Notes: generated by a model from the sequence alone, not told the origin. A DNA stretch of 39,647 nucleotides from Sphingobium trunci (GCF_022664535.1 NZ_JAKUJY010000033.1:1-39647), one strand, 5' to 3'. Counted from the stretch's first letter, positions 15,934 through 23,668 are shown. Program-made: numbers and translations.

Positions 15934-15998
15934 TATCCCGCTTTCCTTCGGTCCGCACATGGAAGGAAGCGGGACCCCGGGTCGGGCCCGGGGTGACG
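15934..15998. repeat. Interspersed palindromic repeat, copy B
   Basis: TCCCGCTTTCCTTC pairs with GAAGGAAGCGGGA (one bulge) and the tail CCGGGTCGGGCCCGGGGTGACG matches copy A at 124-213 in order and sense. It occupies the gap between the bestrophin gene and the cold-shock gene terminator. Nothing else recognisable lies in 15894-16078. Confidence 0.7.
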
Positions 15999-16078
15999 AA
16001 CACAAGGGGACGGGGTTCGATTTCCTCGCGGCGGCGCTGTCCGTCACCGGCGAAGCCGGAGCGAAGGGCACCGCCACG

Positions 16079-16108
16079 AAAAAGGGGCCGCCGGGCAGGC
16101 GACCCCTT
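16079..16108 (-). terminator. Rho-independent terminator of the cold-shock gene
   Basis: AAGGGG-c-CGCC (16082-16092) pairs with GGCG-a-CCCCTT (16098-16108), a 10-pair stem with one mismatch and a 5-nt loop. On the minus strand it is followed by five Ts. It lies 32 bp past the cold-shock gene stop. Confidence 0.85.
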
Positions 16109-16140
16109 CTATCCTCTCCCTAAAGCGGGCAGGTCTTTTA

Positions 16141-16968
16141 TCAGTCGGCCTTCGTCTGAAGGTTCACGGCTGCATATTTGCCGCGACGGTCGACTTCCAG
16201 TTCGAAGTCGAGACGGTCGCCTTCATTGAGCGCGCTCATGCCGGCGCGTTCGACTGCGCTGATGTGCACGAACGCATCGGGCTGGCCGTCGTCGCGCTGG
16301 ATGAAGCCAAAGCCCTTCATCGCGTTGAAGAACTTGACCGTGCCGCTGGCGCGTTCGCCGGTGAGCTGGCGCTGCGGACCGCGGTCGCCGCCGCCCGGAC
16401 GATCGCCGAAGCCGCCCGCACGGGGTTCGCGCGGAGCGCGTTCGGTGACGGGGAGCGGTTCGCCCTCGATCTTGAGGTCGGTCGCCGACACCTTGCCGCC
16501 GCGATCCACCAGCGTGAAGCCGAGCGGCTGGCCTTCGGCCAGGCCGGTCAGGCCCGCCTGCTCGACGGCGCTGATGTGCACGAACACGTCTTCGCCGCCA
16601 TCGTCACGGACGATGAAGCCGAAACCCTTCTGGCCGTTGAAGAATTTGACGACGCCGGTGCCTTCGCCGACGACCTGGGCAGGCATGCCGCGGCCACCGC
16701 CGCCGAAACCACCGCCGCCGCCGCCGAAGCCGCCGCGACCACCGCCGCCGCCACCGAAGCCGCCGCGGTCGCCGCCGAAGCCGCCACCACCGCCGCCGCC
16801 GCCGCCGAAGCGGTCACCACCGCCGAAACCGCCGCGGTCGCCACCAAAGCCACCACGATCGAAACCACCGCCAAAACCGCCGCGGCCACCCTCATAGAAA
16901 CTGTCGTCGCCGAAACCGTCGCGCTTGTCCTTGCCGCGCCCGCCGCGGCGACCTCTATCAAAACTCAT
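16141..16968 (-). CDS. Two-domain cold-shock protein with RGG/FGG-rich N-terminal tail
   Basis: A 275-residue nucleic-acid-binding protein. Residues 1-94 are a low-complexity Gly/Arg/Phe tail with repeated RGGFGG and GDRGGFGG units. Cold-shock domain 1 (about 103-166) has RNP1 KGFGFI and RNP2 VFVHI; cold-shock domain 2 (about 208-272) has KGFGFI and AFVHI. A charged Gly/Pro linker joins them. Tandem cold-shock domains are usual in alphaproteobacterial CspD-like proteins of about 180-200 residues; the long RGG tail is the unusual part and resembles eukaryotic RGG/FG RNA-binding regions that drive condensate formation. I chose the ATG at 16968 (AGGG upstream) because the frame before it is not family-like. 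It has its own terminator at 16079-16108. Confidence 0.9.
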   Translation of the reverse strand: MSFDRGRRGGRGKDKRDGFGDDSFYEGGRGGFGGGFDRGGFGGDRGGFGGGDRFGGGGGGGGGFGGDRGGFGGGGGGRGGFGGGGGGFGGGGRGMPAQVVGEGTGVVKFFNGQKGFGFIVRDDGGEDVFVHISAVEQAGLTGLAEGQPLGFTLVDRGGKVSATDLKIEGEPLPVTERAPREPRAGGFGDRPGGGDRGPQRQLTGERASGTVKFFNAMKGFGFIQRDDGQPDAFVHISAVERAGMSALNEGDRLDFELEVDRRGKYAAVNLQTKAD

Positions 16969-17226
16969 GCCCTGTTGGTCACTTTCGCTTCGCCCCAGAC
17001 TGAACCGGACAAACATGTCGGGCGAATGACATGCAGAATCCACCGCTATCGTCGCGGTTTGGGAATCACTATAACAATTTTTCAGGGCAGAGCGAATGAT
17101 TTTACAGGATGACGCCGATCGGCGCCGAAAGCCGTAAATATGGGGCTTTCAACGGCATTTTCGGGCGCGGGGACGTGCGTGCAGCGAGTGATTGCGGCTG
17201 GGACGGTTTCGCCATAGAGGGGAATC

Positions 17227-17844
17227 ATGACCGTGCATTTTCATGAAGAGGACCTGCCCGCGGGCGTCCTGGCCCCCGGCCCGATCGCCGTCGATACCGA
17301 AACCATGGGGCTGATCACGCCGCGCGACCGCCTGTGCGTGGTGCAGATCAGCGACGGCAAGGGCGACGAGCATCTGGTGCGCTTCAACCCCGGAAGCGAT
17401 TATGCCGCGCCCAACCTGCGCGCCGTGCTGGCCGATCCCGAGCGGCTGAAACTCTATCATTTCGGGCGGTTCGACATCGCCGCGATCAAACATTATCTGG
17501 GCGTGGTGGCAGCGCCGGTCTATTGCACCAAGATCGCGTCGCGGCTGGTGCGGACCTATACCGACCGCCATGGGCTGAAGGAACTGGTGCGCGAGCTGCT
17601 GGGGCAGGAACTCAGCAAGGTGCAGCAGTCGAGCGACTGGGGCGGGCCGGTCCTGTCCGACGCGCAGAAGGAATATGCCGCGTCCGATGTGCGTTACCTG
17701 CACGCGTTGAAGGCCGAGCTGGACAAGAGGCTGATCCGCGAGGGGCGGATGGAACTGGCGCAGGCCTGTTTCGATTTCCTTCCCCACCGCGCCGAGCTGG
17801 ACCTGGCGGGATGGCCGGAGATCGACATTTTCGCGCATATGTAG
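17227..17844 (+). CDS. rnd: Ribonuclease D-like 3'-5' exonuclease (short form)
   Basis: A 205-residue DEDDy exonuclease. Exo I is AVDTETMGL (D and E bind metal), Exo II is FGRFDIAAIK, and Exo III is YAASDVRYLHAL with the YxxxD pattern. It lacks the HRDC domains of enterobacterial RNase D (about 375 residues), matching the short alphaproteobacterial form. It trims the 3' ends of structured RNAs such as tRNA precursors. It lies 18 bp before lptC, and the RNase D to lptC to lptA order suggests a conserved operon. Confidence 0.9.
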   Translation: MTVHFHEEDLPAGVLAPGPIAVDTETMGLITPRDRLCVVQISDGKGDEHLVRFNPGSDYAAPNLRAVLADPERLKLYHFGRFDIAAIKHYLGVVAAPVYCTKIASRLVRTYTDRHGLKELVRELLGQELSKVQQSSDWGGPVLSDAQKEYAASDVRYLHALKAELDKRLIREGRMELAQACFDFLPHRAELDLAGWPEIDIFAHM

Positions 17845-17862
17845 GGGGCGGGAGGCTTTCCC

Positions 17863-18510
17863 ATGTCCGTTCAGGCCGATCAGCAGCGCGATGTACGCCG
17901 CCTTTGGGCGCGGCCGGGGGGAAGCCATGACCGGCTGGTCCGGCTGCTCAAGAACTGGTTGCCGGTGGGGGTCGGCGTGCTGGCGGCGCTGCTGGCGACG
18001 GCGCCCTTCACCGGGGGCGACAAGGTGAGCTTCGTGCTCGACAAGAACAAGGTCGAGGTGGCGAAGGAGCGGATGCGCGTGACCGAGGCGCTCTATCGCG
18101 GCGAGGACAGCAAGGGGCAGCCCTTTTCGCTGCGGGCCGGTTCCGCCGTGCAGAAAAGCTCGCGCGAGCCGATCGTCGACCTCAACGACATGCAGGCGCG
18201 GATATTGCTGTCCGACGGGCAGGCGCTGCTGCGGGCGCAGAAGGGCCGCTACGACATGGATACCGAGCGGGTCGCGATCGACGGGCCGGTGCAGTTCCAG
18301 TCGGAGGGCGGATACCGGCTGACCACGCGGGATGTGGGCGTGGACCTCAAATCCCGGCGGATGCAGAGCGCGGGCCGGGTCGACGGGCGGATACCCATCG
18401 GCACGTTCAGCGGCGACCATCTGGAGGCGGACCTGACCGCGCGGACGGTGACGCTCAATGGCCGAGCGAGCTTGCGTATCGAACAAAATGGCCTCAAAGG
18501 GCGGAAGTGA
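17863..18510 (+). CDS. lptC: Lipid-export bridge protein LptC
   Basis: A 215-residue inner-membrane protein with one N-terminal helix (LPVGVGVLAALLATAPF, about 32-48) and a periplasmic beta-jellyroll of the Lpt superfamily (VTEALYRGEDSKGQPFSLRAGSAVQ, then YDMDTERVAIDGPVQF and a VDLKSRRMQSAGRV strand pattern). LptC passes lipid from the LptBFG ABC transporter to LptA. It sits between rnd and lptA; its stop overlaps the lptA ATG (TGATG), so expression is coupled. Confidence 0.88.
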   Translation: MSVQADQQRDVRRLWARPGGSHDRLVRLLKNWLPVGVGVLAALLATAPFTGGDKVSFVLDKNKVEVAKERMRVTEALYRGEDSKGQPFSLRAGSAVQKSSREPIVDLNDMQARILLSDGQALLRAQKGRYDMDTERVAIDGPVQFQSEGGYRLTTRDVGVDLKSRRMQSAGRVDGRIPIGTFSGDHLEADLTARTVTLNGRASLRIEQNGLKGRK

Positions 18511-19070
18511 TGAAAAAGCCCCTTATCCTGCTGTCCCTGGGCGCGCTGGGCGTTGCCGGCCTCACCTATGCGGGGGCGGATGCGCAGGTGCTGAAAAATC
18601 ATGACAGCAACGCGCCGGTGAACTTCACCGCCGACCGGATCGAGGTGCAGGACCGCGCCGACCGGGTGATCGTGTCCGGCAATGTCGAGGTGATGCAGGC
18701 GGGCATGACGCTGAACGCGGCGCGCATGACCGTCGCCTACCGGAACCAGCCGAATGGCGGCACCGGCGCCAACGGGGTGGAGATCGACCGGATCGACGCT
18801 TCGGGCAATGTCGTGGTGCGCAAGGCGGACCAGACGGCGAAGGGCAATGTCGCCATATACGACCTCAACAGCAAGCTCATCACCATGCTGGGCAATGTGT
18901 CGCTGACGCAGGGGGCGAACCGGCTGACCGGCGGGCGGCTGGTGATCGACCTGACCACGGGGCGCTCCACCGTCGACGGGCGGGCGGCCGGGAGTGGCGC
19001 CGCGGGCGTCTCCGGCGGGAGCGGCGGGCGCGTGTCGGGCACCTTCACGGTGCCGCAGCGCAAGAACTGA
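18510..19070 (+). CDS. lptA: Periplasmic lipid-transport protein LptA
   Basis: A 186-residue exported protein with a signal peptide (MKKPLILLSLGALGVAGLTY, cleavage near ADAQ) and the OstA/LptA jellyroll (NFTADRIEVQDRADRVIVSGNVEVMQAGMTLNAARMTV, GNVVVRKADQTAKGNVAIYDLNSKLI, VSLTQGANRLTGGRLVIDLTTGRSTV). LptA oligomers bridge the periplasm to LptD. The ATG at 18510 shares one base with the lptC stop. lptB, often the next gene, is absent; a small exported protein gene follows instead. Confidence 0.9.
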   Translation: MKKPLILLSLGALGVAGLTYAGADAQVLKNHDSNAPVNFTADRIEVQDRADRVIVSGNVEVMQAGMTLNAARMTVAYRNQPNGGTGANGVEIDRIDASGNVVVRKADQTAKGNVAIYDLNSKLITMLGNVSLTQGANRLTGGRLVIDLTTGRSTVDGRAAGSGAAGVSGGSGGRVSGTFTVPQRKN

Positions 19071-19170
19071 ACGGCGGCCCGGCGCGGGGGCGCGCAACTC
19101 GTCGCAAATCGGTTGCCTGATGCCTTTGTGGTGCGCGATGGATCGGCGCACGAGGTTGAGGGGGTTTTCC

Positions 19171-19497
19171 ATGAGGACTGGTCTGTTGGGTTGCGCGCTG
19201 GCTCTGGGCGCTGCGCTGATGCCTGTGGCGGCGCTGGCCGACGATCCGCACGACCCCACCATGCGCAGCGCCGAGGCGCGGGCGCGGGACCGGGCGGCGA
19301 TCCGGCGGATGAACCAGCAGCAGCTCGCCTATGTCCGGCAGCGCGACGACAGGCAGATGCGGAACTATCGGCAGGCACAAGGCGGATATGACGGCAGCTA
19401 TGCCGACGCGCGCGCCGAATATGAGGGCAAGATGCGCGCCTGGCGCCGCGCCGTCGCCGCCTGCAATGCGGGCCGCTGGGAATATTGCGACGATTGA
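19171..19497 (+). CDS. Small exported protein, unknown function
   Basis: A 108-residue protein with a clear signal peptide (MRTGLLGCALALGAALMPVAALA, cleavage about 23), then a charged Arg/Gln/Asp-rich helix-like region and a C-terminus with two cysteines (ACNAGRWEYC) that could form a disulfide. The ATG at 19171 was chosen because the signal peptide starts there. It follows lptA by 100 bp in the same direction. No family recognised. Confidence 0.7.
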   Translation: MRTGLLGCALALGAALMPVAALADDPHDPTMRSAEARARDRAAIRRMNQQQLAYVRQRDDRQMRNYRQAQGGYDGSYADARAEYEGKMRAWRRAVAACNAGRWEYCDD

Positions 19498-19530
19498 TTT
19501 GCCGGGCGGCCTGTCCGGCCGGCGCCGGCT

Positions 19531-20124
19531 TCATCCGGGCCTTTGGTCCCAGCGGATGAGTTGGGGTTGGCCGGTGGCATCGATCGCCAGTTCGCCGAAG
19601 GCGCCGGTGCGCAGCTTGAGGGAGGTGAGCGGCACCCCCATGGCGAGCAGGGCGAAGCGGGCGGCGCCGTTGCTGGTGACCAGCAGTTCGGCCCCCTCCC
19701 CTTCCCGCGCGAACCAGCGTTTCCATGCAGCCAGCCGGGTTTCGGCGTCGACGCGCCAGCCATTGGGCGGGATCGCCTGTTCGTCCCAGGCGGCCAGGGC
19801 CTGTTCGCCGATGCGGGCGAGGACTTCGGCTTCGGGGCGGCCTTCGTCGGGGCCATGGTCGATTTCGTTGAGCCAGGGCAGCGGGCCGTCGAGGGGTTTG
19901 CCGGTCGCCGCGGCGATGGCGGCGGCGGTTTCCCGCGCGCGGAGCAGCGGGCTGCTGTGCAGGCAGTGGATGGGCATGGCGAGGGACGCGAAATAGTCGC
20001 CCAGCCGGGCGGCCTGGGCGCGGCCGCTTTCGACCAGCGGAAGGTCGGTGCCCGCCCCGATCCGGCAGGCCTGCGCGCTGCTTTCGAACGTGTTGCCGTG
20101 GCGGATGATGAAGAGGCGGCGCAC
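19531..20124 (-). CDS. Histidine phosphatase (phosphoglycerate-mutase-like) family protein
   Basis: A 197-residue phosphatase with the RHG motif at its start (LFIIRHGNTF, catalytic His) and the second conserved block HSSPLLRARETAAAI, plus a GAELLVTSNG region where the second catalytic His is normally found (it appears as SNG rather than HGG, which is atypical). The frame is open far upstream, but the family fold begins at the GTG at 20124, 5 bp after the kdsB-like stop. It is the last gene of a three-gene unit with KdsD and a KdsB-like enzyme, so it may act on a sugar phosphate of that pathway. That link is inference. Confidence 0.8.
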   Translation of the reverse strand: MRRLFIIRHGNTFESSAQACRIGAGTDLPLVESGRAQAARLGDYFASLAMPIHCLHSSPLLRARETAAAIAAATGKPLDGPLPWLNEIDHGPDEGRPEAEVLARIGEQALAAWDEQAIPPNGWRVDAETRLAAWKRWFAREGEGAELLVTSNGAARFALLAMGVPLTSLKLRTGAFGELAIDATGQPQLIRWDQRPG

Positions 20125-20129
20125 GGGGT

Positions 20130-20957
20130 TCAGGAAGCGAGCGGCGGGGTCGGGTCGCCATGGACGGCGATCAGCGCCTCGACCCGGGCGATGTCGGCTT
20201 CGGTGTCGATGCCGGAACTGTCGAACAGCGGCGGGCTGACCGGCACGGTGGTGACGGGGATGGCCAGTTCGAGCAGGCGCAACTGTTCCAGCCCCTCCAG
20301 ATTTTCGAGCGCCGTGGGCGGCGTGTCCTCGAAGCGGCTGAGGGCTTCGAACGTGTAGCCATAGAGGCCGACATGGCGCCAGACCGGGGACAGGGGCTGG
20401 CTGCGGCGCAGCGCGTCCTCGTTGCGGATGGCCGGGATGATGGTCTTCGAGAACCAGAGGGCGCGGCCGTCGGGCGCGCGGGCGCAGGTGGTGCCGCTGA
20501 AGGGCGAGCGCGTCTTGTGATCGCGCAGCGCATCGAGCGCGGGCCAGTCGAGGGCGATGACCGGCGTCGCGACCTGCGCCCCGTCCTCCAGCGCGGCGAT
20601 CACCGAGCGCAGCGCGCCTTCGGGCTGGAAGGGGGAGTCGCCCTGCAGGTTGACGACGAAGCGCGGGGCATCGGCGCTTTGCCGGGCGGCGGCGAGCGCG
20701 CGGCCCGATCCGGTGGCGATGGCGCTGTCGGTCATCGCCGCCTCGCATCCGGCGGCGCGGGCATGATCGGCAATGTCCCCGTCGTCCGTGGCGACCAGCA
20801 GCCGCGCGTGCGGGAGCCCCTGCGTGGCGACGCGCGCCATGGCGATGGTCCGGTGCAGCAGGGTCCGCCCGGCGATCAGGCGCAGCGGCTTGCGCGGCAA
20901 GCGGGAAGAACCCGCCCGCGCCGGTATGACGACGAGGGTGGCGCCGCTGGTGGTCAG
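20130..20957 (-). CDS. KdsB-like CMP-sugar (Kdo) cytidylyltransferase, apparent CTG start
   Basis: A nucleotidyltransferase of about 275 residues, expected to activate Kdo or a related sugar acid with CTP. The N-terminal nucleotide loop VVIPARAGSSRLPRKPL lies upstream of the first NTG codon other than CTG (a TTG at 20900). In that frame the only NTG initiator between the in-frame stop at 20981-20979 and the loop is CTG at 20957, overlapping the preceding gene stop (CTGA). Conserved blocks are NLQGDSPFQ (usual KdsB: VQGDEP) and the Mg-ligand region SSGIDTEADIARV. The usual SGTDR motif reads ATGSGRALAA, so the enzyme is divergent. KdsD-type isomerase and a phosphatase flank it. Confidence 0.75.
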   Translation of the reverse strand: MTTSGATLVVIPARAGSSRLPRKPLRLIAGRTLLHRTIAMARVATQGLPHARLLVATDDGDIADHARAAGCEAAMTDSAIATGSGRALAAARQSADAPRFVVNLQGDSPFQPEGALRSVIAALEDGAQVATPVIALDWPALDALRDHKTRSPFSGTTCARAPDGRALWFSKTIIPAIRNEDALRRSQPLSPVWRHVGLYGYTFEALSRFEDTPPTALENLEGLEQLRLLELAIPVTTVPVSPPLFDSSGIDTEADIARVEALIAVHGDPTPPLAS

Positions 20958-21961
20958 GCGACGCCCGCGTGCAGCAGATCATGCATATGGATGGCGCCGA
21001 CCAGCCGGTCCTTCTCGCACACGAAGAGCAGCATGATATTATGGTCGTGCATCAGCCGGAGCGCTTCGGAGGCCAGTTCCTCCGGCCCGATGGAGAGCGG
21101 CTCGACCGTCATGTGCCGCCCGACCGGCTCGTTCATGTGGCGCGTGCCGGTGACGGTGCGGCGCAGGTCGCCGTCGGTGAAGGCGCCGATCAGCGCGCCC
21201 TTGCCGTCGACCACCGCCGTGCCGCCCAGCCGGGCGCGGGTCATTTCGATCGTCGCGTCGAGCAGCGAGGCATCCTCCTCGACGCGGGGCACATCCTGCC
21301 CCGAGGCCATGAGTTCGCGCACCTTGAGGAGCTGGGCGCCCAGGCGGCCATTGGGATGGAATTTATGGAAATCGTCCGCCGAAAAGCCGCGCATTTCCAT
21401 CAGCGCGATGGCCAGCGCGTCGCCGAACGCCATCTGGATCGTCGTGGAGGTGGTGGGGGCCAGCGCATTGGGGCAGGCCTCCTTCACATTGGGCATCAGG
21501 ATGCAGATGTCCGACGCCAGGGCGACCGTGCTGTTTTCCCGCGCGGTCATGCCCAGCAGCGGAATGGCGAAGCGCTTGCAATATTGGATGATGGGCCCGA
21601 GTTCGTTGGACTCGCCCGAATGGGAGAGCATCAGCACGACGTCATCCGGCGTCACCATGCCCAGATCGCCATGCCCGGCATCGGCCGGATGCAGGAAGAT
21701 GGCGGGCGTGCCGGTCGAGGTGAGCGTCGCCGTCATCTTCCGCGCGACGATGCCGCTCTTGCCCATGCCGGTCACGATCAGGCGCCCGCGCACATGCATG
21801 ATGACGCCGACCATCCGCAGGAAGGTCGCCGAAAATTCCCGTTCGGTAAATTGCGCTTCCAGCGCGTTCAGCCCTTCGGCCGCGATGGACAATGTACGGC
21901 GCGCGGTTTCTGCAATCCGCCCGCCCGAGCCAAATGGCACAATCTTCGTAACTGTCGACAC
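20954..21961 (-). CDS. kdsD: KpsF/GutQ-type D-arabinose-5-phosphate isomerase
   Basis: A 335-residue isomerase converting ribulose-5-phosphate to arabinose-5-phosphate, the first committed step toward Kdo. It has the SIS sugar-isomerase fold (GRLIVTGMGKSGIVARKMTATL, TPAIFLHPADAGHGDLG, LMLSHSGESNEL) and a C-terminal pair of CBS domains (about 205-335). The start is GTG at 21961 with AAGGG 7 nt upstream. It overlaps the next gene by 4 bases. In sphingomonads, a Kdo route is noteworthy because many members carry glycosphingolipid in place of LPS. Confidence 0.92.
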   Translation of the reverse strand: MSTVTKIVPFGSGGRIAETARRTLSIAAEGLNALEAQFTEREFSATFLRMVGVIMHVRGRLIVTGMGKSGIVARKMTATLTSTGTPAIFLHPADAGHGDLGMVTPDDVVLMLSHSGESNELGPIIQYCKRFAIPLLGMTARENSTVALASDICILMPNVKEACPNALAPTTSTTIQMAFGDALAIALMEMRGFSADDFHKFHPNGRLGAQLLKVRELMASGQDVPRVEEDASLLDATIEMTRARLGGTAVVDGKGALIGAFTDGDLRRTVTGTRHMNEPVGRHMTVEPLSIGPEELASEALRLMHDHNIMLLFVCEKDRLVGAIHMHDLLHAGVA

Positions 21962-22273
21962 GCGTAAGCCCTTTTTTCCATCATCGCCGCCGGTTTACCC
22001 AGCCAAGGATGATGGCGACGGTCCCACCGCCCCACGGTGTTCCGCCCTTACCTTGTTCCGCGACCCGACCAGTTGGAACCAACCGGCACCCGGACAGGAT
22101 GGATAGGCCTGTTCCTTCGGGAATGGCAATCCATTTCGCAAGCGCGAATGATGATTTCAGCGCTTTTAACGCCACAATGGATTAAAAAGCGATGAAGCGT
22201 GGAGGAAGATCGGTGCGGTGCGGAACCTTTTGCGCGCAGGAAGGTTTTGGCGCGATTTTGCGGTGCGCCATGC
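21962..22273. other. Intergenic region, no gene recognised
   Basis: 312 bp between the isomerase start and the epimerase stop, both on the minus strand. Short frames here have no family-like features. It should hold the isomerase promoter. A small stem GCCTATC/GATAGGC (22272-22288) overlaps the epimerase stop and may contribute to its termination, but there is no U-run. Confidence 0.55.
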
Positions 22274-23269
22274 CTATCCGTGATAGGCGCGATACCAGTC
22301 GACGAAGCGCGGAACGCCGGTTTGGATGCCGGTGGCGGGGGCGAAGCCGATATCCTGGGCGATGGCGCTGATGTCGGCGAAGGTCGCGGGGACATCGCCC
22401 GGCTGCATCGGCTGGAAGTCGATCTGCGCCTTGCGCCCGCAGGCATCCTCCAGAACGGAGATGAGGTGCATCAGCTCCTCCGGCCGGTTGTTGCCGATAT
22501 TGTAGAGCCGGTGGGGCGAGCGGCTGCCCCCCGCCTTGAGCGCGCCGTCATCCTCCGGCGCATGGTCGAGACAGCCGATCACGCCGCTGACGATATCGTC
22601 GATATAGGTGAAGTCGCGCTGCATGCGGCCATGGTTGAACACCGGGATCGGCTGGCCCGCGAGGATTTTCGAGGTGAAGATCCACATCGCCATGTCGGGG
22701 CGGCCCCAGGGACCATAGACGGTGAAGAAGCGCAGCCCGGTCATCGGTATGCGGAAGAGATGGGCGTAGGTCTCGCTCATCAGCTCGTCCGCCCTCTTGG
22801 TCGCGGCGTAGAGCGAGACGGGATGGTCGGCGCGGTCCTCGACCCGGAAGGGCAGGCTGTCATTGCCGCCATAGACGGAGGAGGAGGAGGCATAGACCAG
22901 GTGGCGCACCCGCCTGTCCCGCGCCACTTCCAGCATGTTGACATGGCCCGCCAGGTTCGAGCGGACATAGGCATGCGGATTGACCAGCGAATAGCGCACG
23001 CCCGCCTGCGCGCCCAGATGGACGATCGCGTCGATCGGGTGATCGTGCAGCGCCGCCTGCAAGGCGTCCATGTCGGCGAAATCCAGCTCGGCGAAGGTGA
23101 AGAGGCCGCCATGGCGTTCATGCAGCGCGGCGATCCGGTCGCGCTTCAGCGAGACCGGATAATAATCGTTCATATTGTCGATGCCGAAGACCGCCCGCCC
23201 GTCGGACAGCAGCCGGTCGGCCACGGCCATGCCGATGAACCCGGCGGCGCCTGTCACGAGGATGGTCAT
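22274..23269 (-). CDS. UDP-glucuronate 4-epimerase (NAD-dependent SDR)
   Basis: A 331-residue extended short-chain dehydrogenase/reductase. It has the Rossmann motif TGAAGFIG (residues 6-13), the acidic NAD-ribose end GIDNMNDYY, a YAATK catalytic pair (SLYAATKRADE) with the SSSSVYG serine region, and the substrate region RFFTVYGPWGRPDMAMW. This pattern (NDYY, GPWGRPDMA) is typical of UDP-glucuronate 4-epimerases making UDP-galacturonate for surface glycans. The start is ATG at 23269 (MTILVTGAAG). Glucuronate and galacturonate head groups occur on sphingomonad glycosphingolipids, which fits the envelope-gene context. Confidence 0.9.
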   Translation of the reverse strand: MTILVTGAAGFIGMAVADRLLSDGRAVFGIDNMNDYYPVSLKRDRIAALHERHGGLFTFAELDFADMDALQAALHDHPIDAIVHLGAQAGVRYSLVNPHAYVRSNLAGHVNMLEVARDRRVRHLVYASSSSVYGGNDSLPFRVEDRADHPVSLYAATKRADELMSETYAHLFRIPMTGLRFFTVYGPWGRPDMAMWIFTSKILAGQPIPVFNHGRMQRDFTYIDDIVSGVIGCLDHAPEDDGALKAGGSRSPHRLYNIGNNRPEELMHLISVLEDACGRKAQIDFQPMQPGDVPATFADISAIAQDIGFAPATGIQTGVPRFVDWYRAYHG

Positions 23270-23308
23270 GGGATGCTGTTCCTGTCGGCGGGTGAATGGC
23301 TCGCCAGT

Positions 23309-23372
23309 GTGGTGGATTTGAAATACGCCTGATTATAGCGGCTAGGTGGGGAGCGTATTTCAAATCCACCAC
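23309..23372. repeat. Perfect 20-bp inverted repeat, 24-nt spacer
   Basis: The arms at 23309-23328 and 23353-23372 are exact reverse complements (GTGGTGGATTTGAAATACGC and its complement), with three extra bases pairing across a T-T mismatch outside. It lies 40 bp upstream of the epimerase start, on the side away from the gene. There is no coding frame and no U-run of terminator type. It looks like a mobile or structural palindrome. Confidence 0.8.
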
Positions 23373-23392
23373 TCTGTAATCACATATTTTTT

Positions 23393-23470
23393 GCTGGTGA
23401 CCCTGATGAATCCGAAGTTCGTGCAGCGCTTGCCCAACGGTGTAACGAACTTCAGATTCGGGTCACCAGC
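23393..23470. repeat. Imperfect 26-30-bp inverted repeat, 22-nt spacer
   Basis: The left arm (23393-23422) opens GCTGGTGACCC and closes GAAGTTCGT; the right arm (23445-23470) is the reverse complement except for a 4-nt insertion and one mismatch. It is unrelated in sequence to the neighbouring 23309-23372 palindrome, which is only 20 bp away. Confidence 0.8.
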
Positions 23471-23668
23471 CCCTCTTCTCAGAATATCCGGCGCGCGATG
23501 TAAAGGGCTTTCCCCATAAGTTCCGCATTTATCCCTGAAAAATCCGGCGGGCAGAGGCGTCGGGCTTCCGGGTAGCGCGGAGGCTCGCCTCGCTCGCGCC
23601 CGCCGGCCCCTCCCGCCCGCGGGCGGGGAATATGCAGGCGATTAGGCTTTCCATAATCATTGGTGGCT
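23471..23668. other. Intergenic region with a 16-bp GC palindrome
   Basis: 198 bp before the first GNAT gene. It contains CCCGCCCGCGGGCGGG, a perfect palindrome at 23612-23627, and presumably the promoter of the GNAT/cupin pair. No credible gene or RNA is seen. Confidence 0.5.

Noticed and set aside
16264..17112. Ala/Thr-rich plus-strand frame opposite the cold-shock gene
   Set aside because: It is the complement of the Gly-rich repeats and reads as Ala/Thr low complexity without a fold.
19531..20982. One 483-residue frame covering the KdsB-like and phosphatase regions
   Set aside because: Its first two thirds are Arg/Pro/His-rich out-of-frame sequence across the cytidylyltransferase. Only the last 197 codons match a family, starting at the GTG at 20124.
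23309..23470. CRISPR-like repeat-spacer array
   Set aside because: These are two unrelated palindromes, not direct repeats with regular spacers, and no cas genes are present.
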